Of a stretch of DNA of 64,000 bases, positions 23,847 to 30,647 are shown one piece after another. The notes beneath the pieces are model-generated. The model worked only from the letters and a program-made list of their open reading frames with translations, was not told the origin of the DNA and ran no database searches. Position 1 is the stretch's first letter. The number at the start of each line of letters is the position of its first letter. This stretch comes from Patulibacter americanus DSM 16676. GTDB taxonomy: Bacteria > Actinomycetota > Thermoleophilia > Solirubrobacterales > Solirubrobacteraceae. The stretch is taken from the NCBI RefSeq assembly GCF_000420025.1, contig NZ_ATUD01000016.1, forward strand, positions 18,674 to 82,673, read 5' to 3'. A program made the position numbers and the translations under genes.

Positions 23847-24520
23847 GGGCCGCCGTGCCCGCCCCGATCCGTGCGGGCCTGGCCGCGGCCGACCGCCTGC
23901 ACGAGCGCCTGTTCGTCGCGGGGTACACCCGGGTGCAGGAGCGCTCCGAGGCGGCCGGCATGCGCGGGATCCGGCGGGCGCTCGTCGCCGACGCCCACGG
24001 GCGGGTCCTCGAGGTCGGCGCCGGCACCGGGCTGAACGTGGAGCACTACGGGGCCGGGGTGGACGAGCTGCTGCTCGTCGAGCCCGCGCCGGCGATGCGG
24101 GAGGCGCTCGTGGCGGCCACGGATGGGCGCTCGTCGGCGCCCGCCGTGCGGGTCCTGGACGGCACGGGGGAGGCGCTGCCCGCCGCCGACGGGTCCGTCG
24201 ACACCGTGGTGGGGACCTTCGTGCTGTGCAGCGTCGACGACCCCGCGGCCGTGCTGCACGAGGTCGCGCGCGTGCTGCGGCCTGGCGGCCGCTACCTGGG
24301 CCTGGAGCACGTGCGCGCGGACACGCGGCTCGGGGCGGGGGCGCAGGACGCCGTCGCGCCGGCGTGGCGGTTCGCGGTCCGCGGCTGCCGCTGCAACCAG
24401 GACGCCGTCGCCGTCGTCGGCGCCAGCCCGCTCGAGGTCGAGGCCGTCGACCGGTTCGCCGGCCCGCGCCAGCCGTGGCCGGTGCGTCCGGGCGTGCGGA
24501 TCGCCGCGCGGCGCCCCTGA
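23843..24520 (+). CDS. Class I SAM-dependent methyltransferase (Methyltransf_11)
   Basis: A 225-aa methyltransferase. Motif I is VLEVGAGTGLNVEHY (about residue 55), the acidic residue ending strand 2 is in LLLVEPAPAM, and the later strands are GTGEALPAADGSVDTVVGTFVLCSV and VLRPGGRYLGLEHV. The Cys-rich C-terminal part (RGCRCNQDAV) is found in UbiE/COQ5-like small-molecule methyltransferases. The start is fixed by the ATGA overlap with the upstream 31-residue membrane peptide. Confidence 0.85.
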   Translation: MRAAVPAPIRAGLAAADRLHERLFVAGYTRVQERSEAAGMRGIRRALVADAHGRVLEVGAGTGLNVEHYGAGVDELLLVEPAPAMREALVAATDGRSSAPAVRVLDGTGEALPAADGSVDTVVGTFVLCSVDDPAAVLHEVARVLRPGGRYLGLEHVRADTRLGAGAQDAVAPAWRFAVRGCRCNQDAVAVVGASPLEVEAVDRFAGPRQPWPVRPGVRIAARRP

Positions 24521-24605
24521 CGCCGCGAGGCTCACGACCGACCAGCTCCGGCCGCGTCCGACCGGCTCCGCCGGGATCGCGACCGATCCCCTCCGCCCGC
24601 GTCCG

Positions 24606-24611
24606 TAGCAT
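24606..24611 (+). promoter_or_regulatory. -10 element TAGCAT before a mini-ORF
   Basis: TAGCAT lies 7 bases before ATG 24619, the start of a 14-codon ORF that runs into the next gene. Confidence 0.42.
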
Positions 24612-24618
24612 CGCCCCG

Positions 24619-24663
24619 ATGGTCCCCCCGCTCGACCCCGCTGCCGCCGGTCGCCCCGCGTGA
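24619..24663 (+). CDS. 14-residue mini-ORF coupled to the 24660 gene
   Basis: ATG 24619 opens MVPPLDPAAAGRPA, ending in a TGA that overlaps the GTG start of the next gene (GTGA, 24660-24663). With the -10 element 7 bases before its ATG, it would be the first thing translated on a leaderless mRNA. A start-delivery role for the weak GTG is inferred. Confidence 0.4.
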   Translation: MVPPLDPAAAGRPA

Positions 24664-25229
24664 CCCTGCGCGAGCTCCACGAGCGGATCGCGGCCACGCA
24701 GCCCGCGCACTGGCGGCTCCTGCCGGCCGGGCCGGGGTTCGGCGGCGGCGGGGCGACCCGGGCGGTCGCCGAGGAGGACGAGGGCGAGGGCGACGGCTCG
24801 GGAGCGGTCCAGGGAGACGACGCCGGCGCCCGGCCCGGCACGCCGAACGCCTCGGACGCCGGCCACCTCCACCGCGCAGTGCTCCGCGCCGACGTCGACC
24901 TCGTCCTCACGTGGGGCCTGCGCGAGTCGCCGCGGGACTACTTCGAGCCGTGGCTCGGCAACCTGGGCCGGATGAGCGAGGTGCGCTGCGACCGCATCCT
25001 GCTCGACGTGCTCTGGCGGGGGTCGCTCGTCGACCGGCTGCTGGGCCTGGCGTTCCGCGACTTCCTGCTGCCGTTCCCGCGCTCACGCACCCCGCGGGTC
25101 AAGGGCCTGCCCGACCGCTTCTACGCTCGCGACGAGACCCCGGCGTGGAAGCTCGCGCACGAGCTGACCTTCCCCGACGGCGTGGCGTTCGAGCGCGTCG
25201 GGCACCGCTCGGGCCTGCGGGTCGAGTAG
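24660..25229 (+). CDS. Hypothetical protein
   Basis: A 189-aa protein from GTG 24660. Residues 25-70 are a low-complexity Gly/Glu/Asp/Ala insert (GGGGATRAVAEEDEGEGDG). The rest looks folded, with Trp, Arg and Asp conserved-looking blocks (VLTWGLRESPRDYFEPWLGNL, ILLDVLWRGSLVDRLLGLAFRDF, DETPAWKLAHELTFPDG). I do not recognise a family. It is the middle gene of a likely operon with the 14-codon mini-ORF and the EamA transporter (9-base gap). Confidence 0.6.
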   Translation: MTLRELHERIAATQPAHWRLLPAGPGFGGGGATRAVAEEDEGEGDGSGAVQGDDAGARPGTPNASDAGHLHRAVLRADVDLVLTWGLRESPRDYFEPWLGNLGRMSEVRCDRILLDVLWRGSLVDRLLGLAFRDFLLPFPRSRTPRVKGLPDRFYARDETPAWKLAHELTFPDGVAFERVGHRSGLRVE

Positions 25230-25238
25230 GCCGCCGAG

Positions 25239-26192
25239 GTGGTCGCCGCCCTCGCGGGTCCCCGCGTGATGTCGGTGCTCGGCGCGCTGACGATCGCGTT
25301 CTCGAGCATCCTGGTGAAGGTCGCCGACGTCTCGCCGTCGACCGCGGCGATCTTCCGCTGCGTCTACGCCATCCCGGCCCTCCTGCTGCTGGCGTGGTGG
25401 GAGTCCCGGGGCGCCGACGCGCCCGTCCGCGGCGCCCGGGAGCGCCGCCTGGCGTGGGCGGCCGGCGTGTTCTTCGCGGCGGACCTGCTCTTCTGGCACC
25501 ACGCGATCCAGGACGTCGGCGCCGGGCTCGCGACCGTGCTCGCCAACCTGCAGGTGGCCCTCGTGCCGCTCGTGGCGTGGGCCGTGCTCTCCGAGCACCC
25601 CGGCCGCCGCGTGCTCGCCGCCCTCCCGGTGGTCCTCGGCGGCGTCGTGCTGATCTCGGGCGTCCTCGACCAGGGCGCCTACGGCGAGCACCCGCTGCGC
25701 GGCGCCGTCTTCGGCGTGCTCACGGGCCTGACCTACGCCGGATTCCTGCTGCTCCTGCGCGCGGCCACCGTCGACCACACCCGCCCCGCGGGACCGCTGT
25801 GCGACGCGACGATCTCGAGCGCCCTCGTGGCGATCGCGGCCGGCCTGGTCGTCGGTGACGCCGACCTGCTGCCCTCCTGGCCCGCGCACGCCTGGCTGCT
25901 GACCCTGGCCCTGACCTCGCAGGTCCTCGGCTGGATGCTGATCTCGCGCGCCCTGCCGCAGCTCCCGGCGGCCCTGACCTCGGTGATCCTCACGATCCAG
26001 CCGATGGGCTCGGTGCTCCTGGGGGTCGTGCTGCTCGGGGAGTCGCCGACCGCGCTGCAGCTCGTGGGCGTGGGCGCGGTCCTGTGCGGGCTGGTGATCG
26101 TGACGGCCCCGTCGCGGCGGGGGCCGCGGGGCGGGGCGGACGGGGCATCGGTGGCGGCCGGCGAGGCGCCGACGGGGGCCGCGGCGCGATAG
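25239..26192 (+). CDS. EamA (DMT) family transporter
   Basis: A 317-aa membrane protein with ten predicted helices in two EamA halves: ALTIAFSSILVKVADVSPSTAAIFRCVYAIPALLLL in the first, and FGVLTGLTYAGFLLLLRA through LPAALTSVILTIQPMGSVLLGVVLLGESPTALQLVGVGAVLCGLVI in the second. This is the drug/metabolite exporter superfamily; members export amino acids or other small metabolites, and the substrate is unknown. GTG 25239 is used; ATG 25269 would trim ten residues. The last 40 residues are a Gly/Ala/Arg tail. Confidence 0.88.
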   Translation: MVAALAGPRVMSVLGALTIAFSSILVKVADVSPSTAAIFRCVYAIPALLLLAWWESRGADAPVRGARERRLAWAAGVFFAADLLFWHHAIQDVGAGLATVLANLQVALVPLVAWAVLSEHPGRRVLAALPVVLGGVVLISGVLDQGAYGEHPLRGAVFGVLTGLTYAGFLLLLRAATVDHTRPAGPLCDATISSALVAIAAGLVVGDADLLPSWPAHAWLLTLALTSQVLGWMLISRALPQLPAALTSVILTIQPMGSVLLGVVLLGESPTALQLVGVGAVLCGLVIVTAPSRRGPRGGADGASVAAGEAPTGAAAR

Positions 26193-26276
26193 GGAACGGT
26201 CGATGGACGTCTCGCGCAAGAACGCCTGCTCAGTCGTACATCGCCGTCCCGGCCCCGATGCATAGGCCTCCGCGTG

Positions 26277-26290
26277 CGAACATACGTTCG
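26277..26290. promoter_or_regulatory. LexA (SOS) box
   Basis: CGAACATACGTTCG matches the Gram-positive SOS consensus CGAACRNRYGTTYG at every position. It lies just before the 26293 ORF. TACGTT inside it (26283-26288) could serve as the -10 element, so LexA binding would block the promoter. Confidence 0.6.
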
Positions 26291-26292
26291 CC

Positions 26293-26598
26293 TTGGATCC
26301 CTCGAGTCACGAGCTGCGCGGCGCGATCATCGACTACCTCCGCGACGTGGTCGGGATGGACGACCGCTGGGCCGAGCACCACGGCCGCAACCTCGCACGC
26401 ACCGCCCTGCAGATCGCGGGACGCGACGCGCTCGTCGAGGCGACGCGGTGCCGGCGGATGCTCGACCACGAGGTCGCCCGCTCCCGCGCCGCGCAGGCCG
26501 AGCTCGTCGCGCTGCGCGTGGCGCTGCACCGCTACGCCACGCAGGAGCACGACGAGGGGGCGGCGGCGCGGGCGGTGTTGCGCGGGTTCCTGCGGTGA
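26293..26598 (+). CDS. Small helical hypothetical protein, probably SOS-regulated
   Basis: A 101-aa, mostly helical and charged protein read from TTG 26293. A GTG at 26347 or ATG at 26356 could be the true start, as the TTG is only 2 bases past the LexA box. Sequence such as IIDYLRDVVGMDDRWAEHHGRN and RRMLDHEVARSRAAQAELVALRVAL suggests an antiparallel helical or coiled-coil fold. No family is recognised. The consensus LexA box suggests induction on DNA damage. Confidence 0.45.
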   Translation: MDPSSHELRGAIIDYLRDVVGMDDRWAEHHGRNLARTALQIAGRDALVEATRCRRMLDHEVARSRAAQAELVALRVALHRYATQEHDEGAAARAVLRGFLR

Positions 26599-26807
26599 GG
26601 GCGTCGGGACGTCCCGGGCGCTCCCCGCCGGCGGGGCCCATCGGCATCCCTTCTGGCTCCGGGCCGCTTCGTTCTTGGCGACGGGGGCCTCCGGGGTGAA
26701 GCTGGCTTGGTCCGCCGCGGGCGTCCGCGGCGCCGCCCGCCCCGTACCTCGGCGGGGGTGGAGTGGGTCCACGGCGGGCACCGGCATCGACTCGAAGGAG
26801 CAGGACC

Positions 26808-27269
26808 TTGTCCGCCAAGTTCACCGGACGCTGCGAGTGCGGCGCCATCACGTACGAGTTCAACAACGCCCCCGACTTCGTCGCGGACTGCTACTGCAAG
26901 GACTGTCAGCGGTCCTCGGGTGGCGTCATGGCGTCGTACTTCAGCGTCGCCGAGGACGACTTCAAGCTCCTCAGCGGCAACCCGCGTCCCTACGCCTACG
27001 TGGCCGACAGCGGCAACACGCTCGAGCGCAACTTCTGTCCCGACTGCGGCGCCCGCGTCTTCACGAACAAGCTCTCGGGCTTCCCGGGCACGGTGTTCGT
27101 GATGCTCGGCAGCCTCGACGACCCCGAGACCGTCAGGCCGCCGATCACGGAGATCTTCACGGCGCGCCGCATCTCCTGGACCAAGCCGCTCGACGTGCCG
27201 CAGCACTGGGCCCGTCCCGACGTGGACGAGGGCATCGCCCGGCAGCACATGCCCGGAGGCTGCGGCTGA
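26808..27269 (+). CDS. GFA (CENP-V/GFA domain) protein
   Basis: A 153-aa zinc-binding protein of the glutathione-dependent formaldehyde-activating enzyme family. The ligand cysteines are visible: GRCECGAITYEF, DCYCKDCQRSSGG and NFCPDCGARVF, followed by VFVMLGSLDDPE. TTG 26808 is chosen because AAGGAG is 7 bases upstream and no ATG fits. Most GFA-fold proteins act on unknown thiol adducts, so formaldehyde detoxification is only a possibility. The 209 bases before it hold no gene I can support. Confidence 0.85.
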   Translation: MSAKFTGRCECGAITYEFNNAPDFVADCYCKDCQRSSGGVMASYFSVAEDDFKLLSGNPRPYAYVADSGNTLERNFCPDCGARVFTNKLSGFPGTVFVMLGSLDDPETVRPPITEIFTARRISWTKPLDVPQHWARPDVDEGIARQHMPGGCG

Positions 27270-27299
27270 GGGCCGCGCCCGTCCAGCCCCCCAGAACGA

Positions 27300-27326
27300 C
27301 GAAGGCCCCGCCATGCGGGGCCTTCG
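27300..27326. terminator. Bidirectional terminator
   Basis: CGAAGGCCCCGC, loop cat, GCGGGGCCTTCG: a perfect 12-bp stem. It sits between the stop of the GFA gene and the 3' end of the convergent tRNA-Val gene, so it can stop both transcripts. Confidence 0.8.
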
Positions 27327-27333
27327 GTGTTCA

Positions 27334-27407
27334 TGGGCATAACTGGACTCGAACCAGTGACCTCTCGCGTGTGAAGCGAGCGCTCTAACCAACTGAGCTA
27401 TACGCCC
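27334..27407 (-). tRNA. tRNA-Val (anticodon CAC)
   Basis: On the minus strand a full cloverleaf is visible. The acceptor GGGCGTA pairs with TATGCCC and discriminator A, the D arm is GCTCAGTTGGTTAGAGC, the anticodon arm is CTCGC-TTCACAC-GCGAG, and the T arm is CTGG-TTCGAGT-CCAG. The anticodon loop TTCACAC puts CAC at 34-36, reading GUG (Val). No CCA is encoded. TACTCT at 27420-27425 is a plausible -10. Confidence 0.95.
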
Positions 27408-27419
27408 GGAGAGTCGTAG

Positions 27420-27425
27420 AGAGTA
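27420..27425 (-). promoter_or_regulatory. -10 element TACTCT for tRNA-Val
   Basis: On the minus strand TACTCT lies 12 bases before the mature 5' end of the tRNA. Confidence 0.35.
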
Positions 27426-27510
27426 GCGCGCCGCGCGCGGACGCGTCCTCTGACGGCGGGTCGTCCCGCCCGTGCTACCCGCGCGCCGCCGTTCATGGGA
27501 TCCTTAGGCG

Positions 27511-27885
27511 ATGGAAGAGCGCGAAGAGCCGTACGGGCGCGAAGAGGCGGCGAAGGGGACCATCAACGACTCCGAGGCCGCGGGCCTGCACCGCACGGAC
27601 GATGAGGGTCCGGCGCAGCCCAGCGACGAGGCCGAGGACCGCAACAAGTCGCCCCGTGGCGGCGCCCGCTTCGACGACGACGAGATCGCCGTCGACCCGG
27701 AGGACGCCCCCACGGCCAACGCGTTCCTCATCCGCATCACCGGCGTGATGTTCGTCCTCGTCGGCCTGCTGGTGCTCGCGGGCATCACGCACTCCACGGT
27801 CTTCCTCGTCATCGCGCTCGTCGCGATCCCGGTCGGCGCGTACTTCGTGCTGAAGGCCGTGTTCCAGATGATGGCCGGCGACTGA
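27511..27885 (+). CDS. Small membrane protein with acidic N-terminus
   Basis: A 124-aa protein. Residues 1-68 are hydrophilic and mostly acidic (EEREEPYGREE, ARFDDDEIAVDPEDAP). Then come two transmembrane helices (RITGVMFVLVGLLVLAGI and VFLVIALVAIPVGAYFVLKAVF). No known domain; the plan resembles small actinobacterial envelope proteins. ATG 27511 is the first good start. It stands alone between the tRNA and the SRP RNA. Confidence 0.65.
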   Translation: MEEREEPYGREEAAKGTINDSEAAGLHRTDDEGPAQPSDEAEDRNKSPRGGARFDDDEIAVDPEDAPTANAFLIRITGVMFVLVGLLVLAGITHSTVFLVIALVAIPVGAYFVLKAVFQMMAGD

Positions 27886-28035
27886 CCGACGACACCGTCG
27901 CCTCCGGGCGACGTGCGCGGTCCGGCCGCGGCCCGGCCGCGAGCACCGAGGTCCGGCCCCGGCCGCTCGCGCAGCGCCGGCGCCCGGTCACCGCGGCGCC
28001 GGGCAGGGCGGGCGCCCGGTCTTCGCGGCGCTCGC

Positions 28036-28041
28036 TAGGAT
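28036..28041 (+). promoter_or_regulatory. -10 element TAGGAT for the SRP RNA
   Basis: TAGGAT predicts transcription from about 28048, so the mature SRP RNA would be trimmed from a precursor about 40 bases longer. Confidence 0.4.
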
Positions 28042-28087
28042 CGCCAGACGCGTACGGCGGGATGAGCCCGTCGTCGACGGCATCGAT

Positions 28088-28183
28088 GGGGGAGTCCCCG
28101 TGCGACGCCGGCCCGTGAACCAGGTCAGGTCCGGAAGGAAGCAGCCTTAAGCGGTAGTCGGTGGGCGCGCGGGTGCCTCCCCC
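28088..28183 (+). ncRNA. ffs: Signal recognition particle RNA, small bacterial (4.5S) type
   Basis: The invariant apical domain is present: CAGGTCAGGTCCGGAAGGA (28121-28139) followed by AGCAGCC, i.e. the GGAA tetraloop and the asymmetric internal loop bound by Ffh. The ends GGGGGAG (28088-28094) and CTCCCCC (about 28177-28183) pair to close the hairpin, giving about 96 bases without the Alu domain. The exact ends are estimated from this pairing. Confidence 0.93.
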
Positions 28184-28228
28184 GGAGTCGTCGGCGACGG
28201 GCTGATTTCGTGTCGGCGCCGCGGCGCA

Positions 28229-28234
28229 TAGGGT
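28229..28234 (+). promoter_or_regulatory. -10 element TAGGGT, leaderless-type
   Basis: TAGGGT lies 7 bases before ATG 28242, which argues for this start over the in-frame GTG at 28233. Confidence 0.42.
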
Positions 28235-28241
28235 GGACGGC

Positions 28242-28982
28242 ATGACCGGCCTCGCTCCCGCGATCACCCTCCACGTGCTGCCGCCCTCGCCGCCGTGCCA
28301 CACGGTCGAGGCCGCGCTCCAGCTCAAGGGCCTGCCGTACGAGCGCGTCGACTTCGCGCCCGGCCCGCACGTGGCGCAGATGGAGGAGATCTACGGTGCG
28401 GGCCGCACGACGGTCCCCGGGATCCTCGTCGACGGCGAGCCCGTCCACGGCTCCGTCACGATCCTCGAGCGGCTCGAGCAGATCCAGCCCGAGCCCGCCC
28501 TCTACCCGGCGCCGATCGCCGAGGCCGTGCACGAGGCCGAGCGGTGGGGCGAGGCGGAGTTCCAGGACCTCGCGCGGTACATCCCGTGGGGCGCCCTGTA
28601 CTTCCGCCCCGAGTCGCTGGGCACCTTCGGCGGCGCCGGCCAGCTCGACGCGGCCGGCACGGACTACGCCATCAAGGTCATCCGCGCCACGTGGAAGTAC
28701 CACGGCCTGACCGCCCAGACGCTGTTCGACAGCCTGCAGGGCCTGCCGGAGAAGCTCGACCGGATCGACGCGCTCGCCGCCGACGGCACCATCGGCACCG
28801 ACCACGTCACCGCCGCCGACCTGCAGATCGGGGCGTCGCTCCGCACCCTGCTCGTCGTCGAGGACCTGCACCCGCTGATCGTGGGCCGCCCGGGCGAGGA
28901 GATCGCCCGCCGCCTGTTCCCGGACAACCCGGGCCTCGTGCCCGCCGGCGCCCTGCCCAAGGGCTGGGTGCCGACGCGGTAG
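28242..28982 (+). CDS. Glutathione S-transferase-like protein
   Basis: A 246-aa protein with an N-terminal thioredoxin fold: ITLHVLPPSPPCHTVEAALQLKGLPYERVDF, then GRTTVPGILVDGEPVHGSVTILERLEQ with the cis-Pro of GST N-domains (TVPGI). A helical C-terminal domain follows (AADLQIGASLRTLLVVEDL). The residue at the active-site position is in PSPPCH, so a cysteine-type (omega/beta-like) enzyme is likely. Actinobacteria usually lack glutathione, so the co-substrate may be mycothiol or the protein may have another role. Confidence 0.75.
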   Translation: MTGLAPAITLHVLPPSPPCHTVEAALQLKGLPYERVDFAPGPHVAQMEEIYGAGRTTVPGILVDGEPVHGSVTILERLEQIQPEPALYPAPIAEAVHEAERWGEAEFQDLARYIPWGALYFRPESLGTFGGAGQLDAAGTDYAIKVIRATWKYHGLTAQTLFDSLQGLPEKLDRIDALAADGTIGTDHVTAADLQIGASLRTLLVVEDLHPLIVGRPGEEIARRLFPDNPGLVPAGALPKGWVPTR

Positions 28983-28988
28983 GGGCCG

Positions 28989-29687
28989 CTACCAGGCCAC
29001 GACGCCCTCGGCCTCGAAGAACGTGCCCGTCGGGCCGTCCGGGCCCAGCAGCGCGGCCTGCACGATGGGCTCGACGCCGACCTCGACGGTCAGCGGCCCG
29101 AGGTGGTCGTTGAGGTCGGTGGCCGAGAACCCCGGGTTGACGGCGTTGACCCGGGCGCGGGGCAGCGCGCGGGCGAGTTTCACGGTCACCATGTTCAGCG
29201 CCGCCTTCGACGCGGGGTAGGCCACCGGCAGGTAGCCGTGCTCGAACAGCTCCGGGTCGGTGGTGGAGCGTCCGAGCGAGCCGAGGCTGCTCGAGACGTT
29301 CACGACGACGGGGGCCGGCGACGCCTGCAGCAGCGGCCAGCAGGCGATGGCGAGGCGCATCGGGCCGAGCACGTTGGTGTCCATGATCGCGTTCATCGCC
29401 GCGACATCGGTGTCGACGAACGGCGTGGCCATGCCGTCGGCGATGGCGGCGTTGTTCACCAGCACGTCGAGGCCGCCCGCGGCGGCGATCGTCGCGACGG
29501 CAGCGTCGATGGTGTCCTGGCGCGTGACGTCGAGGGCGACGAAGCGGACGCCGAGCTCGTCCGCCGTCGCGCGGCCGGCCTGCTCGTCGCGGGCGCCGAT
29601 CCAGACGTCGTGGCCGGCGGCGTGCAGGCGGCGGGCGGTCTCGCGGCCGAGGCCCTTGTTGCCGCCGGTGATGAGGGAAGTGGTCAT
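28989..29687 (-). CDS. Short-chain dehydrogenase/reductase (SDR)
   Basis: A 232-aa classical SDR: SLITGGNKGLGRETARRL (TGxxxGxG cofactor site), LDVLVNNAAIADG (NNAG equivalent), VNVSSSLGSL (catalytic Ser), YLPVAYPASKAALN (Tyr-x-x-x-Lys) and VNPGFSATDLN. The pattern fits NADP-dependent carbonyl reductase-like SDRs. ATG 29687 gives the correct short N-terminus. It is divergent from the MmyB-type regulator at 29789, a pairing often seen for SDR genes, so that regulator probably controls it. Confidence 0.9.
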   Translation of the reverse strand: MTTSLITGGNKGLGRETARRLHAAGHDVWIGARDEQAGRATADELGVRFVALDVTRQDTIDAAVATIAAAGGLDVLVNNAAIADGMATPFVDTDVAAMNAIMDTNVLGPMRLAIACWPLLQASPAPVVVNVSSSLGSLGRSTTDPELFEHGYLPVAYPASKAALNMVTVKLARALPRARVNAVNPGFSATDLNDHLGPLTVEVGVEPIVQAALLGPDGPTGTFFEAEGVVAW

Positions 29688-29788
29688 GGGCACAGCGTTC
29701 CGCGCTTCCTCGTCCGGCAAAAGAGACCGCGTGAGGCGGGTACCCGCAGGGCGACCTTCCGCCCGCCGGAACGCGCGATCATGGAGGC

Positions 29789-30640
29789 GTGGATCCGAAC
29801 GACCTCGGGAGCTGCCTGCGCACCTGGCGCGACCGCCTCGACCCCGCCGTCGCCGGCATCGCACCCACGCGTCGGCGGCGTACGCCCGGCCTGCGTCGGC
29901 AGGAAGTGGCCACGCTCGCCGGCCTGTCGGTCGAGTACCTGGCCCGTCTGGAGCAGGGGCGTGCGGCGCGGCCGTCGGCCGAGGTCCTGGGGCCGCTGGC
30001 GCGGGCGCTGCGCTTGAGCGCGGACGAGCGCGACCACCTCTTCCGCCTGGCCGGCCACGCCGTCCCCGGGGCCGGTAGCGCGGGCCGGCACGTGACGCCC
30101 GCGGTCGCGCGCATCGTCGATCGCCTGGGCGACGCCGCCGTTCGCGTGATCGACGTGGAGTGGAACGTGGTGCTCAGCAATCCCCTCGCGGTCGCCCTCC
30201 TGGGCCCCGAGGCGAGCGCCCCCGGTCGGCCGGGCAACGTGCTGCTTCGCCAGTTCACCGACGTGCCCAGCCGTGTCGTCCAGACCGTGGAGGAGCGGGA
30301 CGCCTTCGAGGCGCACGCCGTCGCGGACCTGCGCGACGCCCTGGGCCGCTTCCCCGGGGACGACCGCCTGCGGGCGTTCGTGGACGACCTGCGGCGGACG
30401 AGCGACCGCTTCCGCACGCGGTGGGAGACGGGCGCCGTCGCGCCCTCCCGGGGAATCCTCAAGCGGATCGTGCATCCCGATGTCGGCGAGATCGTCGTGG
30501 ACTGCGACGTGCTCGCGGACGCGTCGTCGGACCTGCGGCTCGTGGTCTACAGCGCCGAGACGGGTACGCCCGCGGCGCGCGCCCTCGCGCTGCTCGACGC
30601 GATCGGCACGCAGGACCTGGCGGTGGAGTCGGCCGGCTGA
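29789..30640 (+). CDS. XRE/MmyB-like transcription regulator
   Basis: A 283-aa protein from GTG 29789. The N-terminal helix-turn-helix is TPGLRRQEVATLAGLSVEYLARLEQGRAARPSAEVLGPLARAL (about residues 32-75), which is the RREEVA-LAGVS-Y--LEQGR signature of MmyB-like regulators. The C-terminal PAS-like ligand domain follows (VRVIDVEWNVVLSNPLAVALLG, then RWETGAVAPSRGILKRIVHPDVGEI). MmyB-type proteins bind fatty-acid-like ligands. It probably controls the divergent SDR gene. It converges with the E2 gene, 7 bases apart. Confidence 0.85.
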   Translation: MDPNDLGSCLRTWRDRLDPAVAGIAPTRRRRTPGLRRQEVATLAGLSVEYLARLEQGRAARPSAEVLGPLARALRLSADERDHLFRLAGHAVPGAGSAGRHVTPAVARIVDRLGDAAVRVIDVEWNVVLSNPLAVALLGPEASAPGRPGNVLLRQFTDVPSRVVQTVEERDAFEAHAVADLRDALGRFPGDDRLRAFVDDLRRTSDRFRTRWETGAVAPSRGILKRIVHPDVGEIVVDCDVLADASSDLRLVVYSAETGTPAARALALLDAIGTQDLAVESAG

Positions 30641-30647
30641 GGGAGCC

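Noticed and set aside
26203..26262. 19-codon ORF (MDVSRKNACSVVHR...) after the EamA gene as another mini-ORF
   Set aside because: The upstream box is TAGGGA (not TANNNT), and its stop does not touch the next start.
25733..26263. Minus-strand ORF starting next to the LexA box with a GGAGG site
   Set aside because: It is antisense to the EamA transporter and has low-complexity Ser/Arg/Pro composition. The plus-strand small ORF is the better partner for the LexA box.
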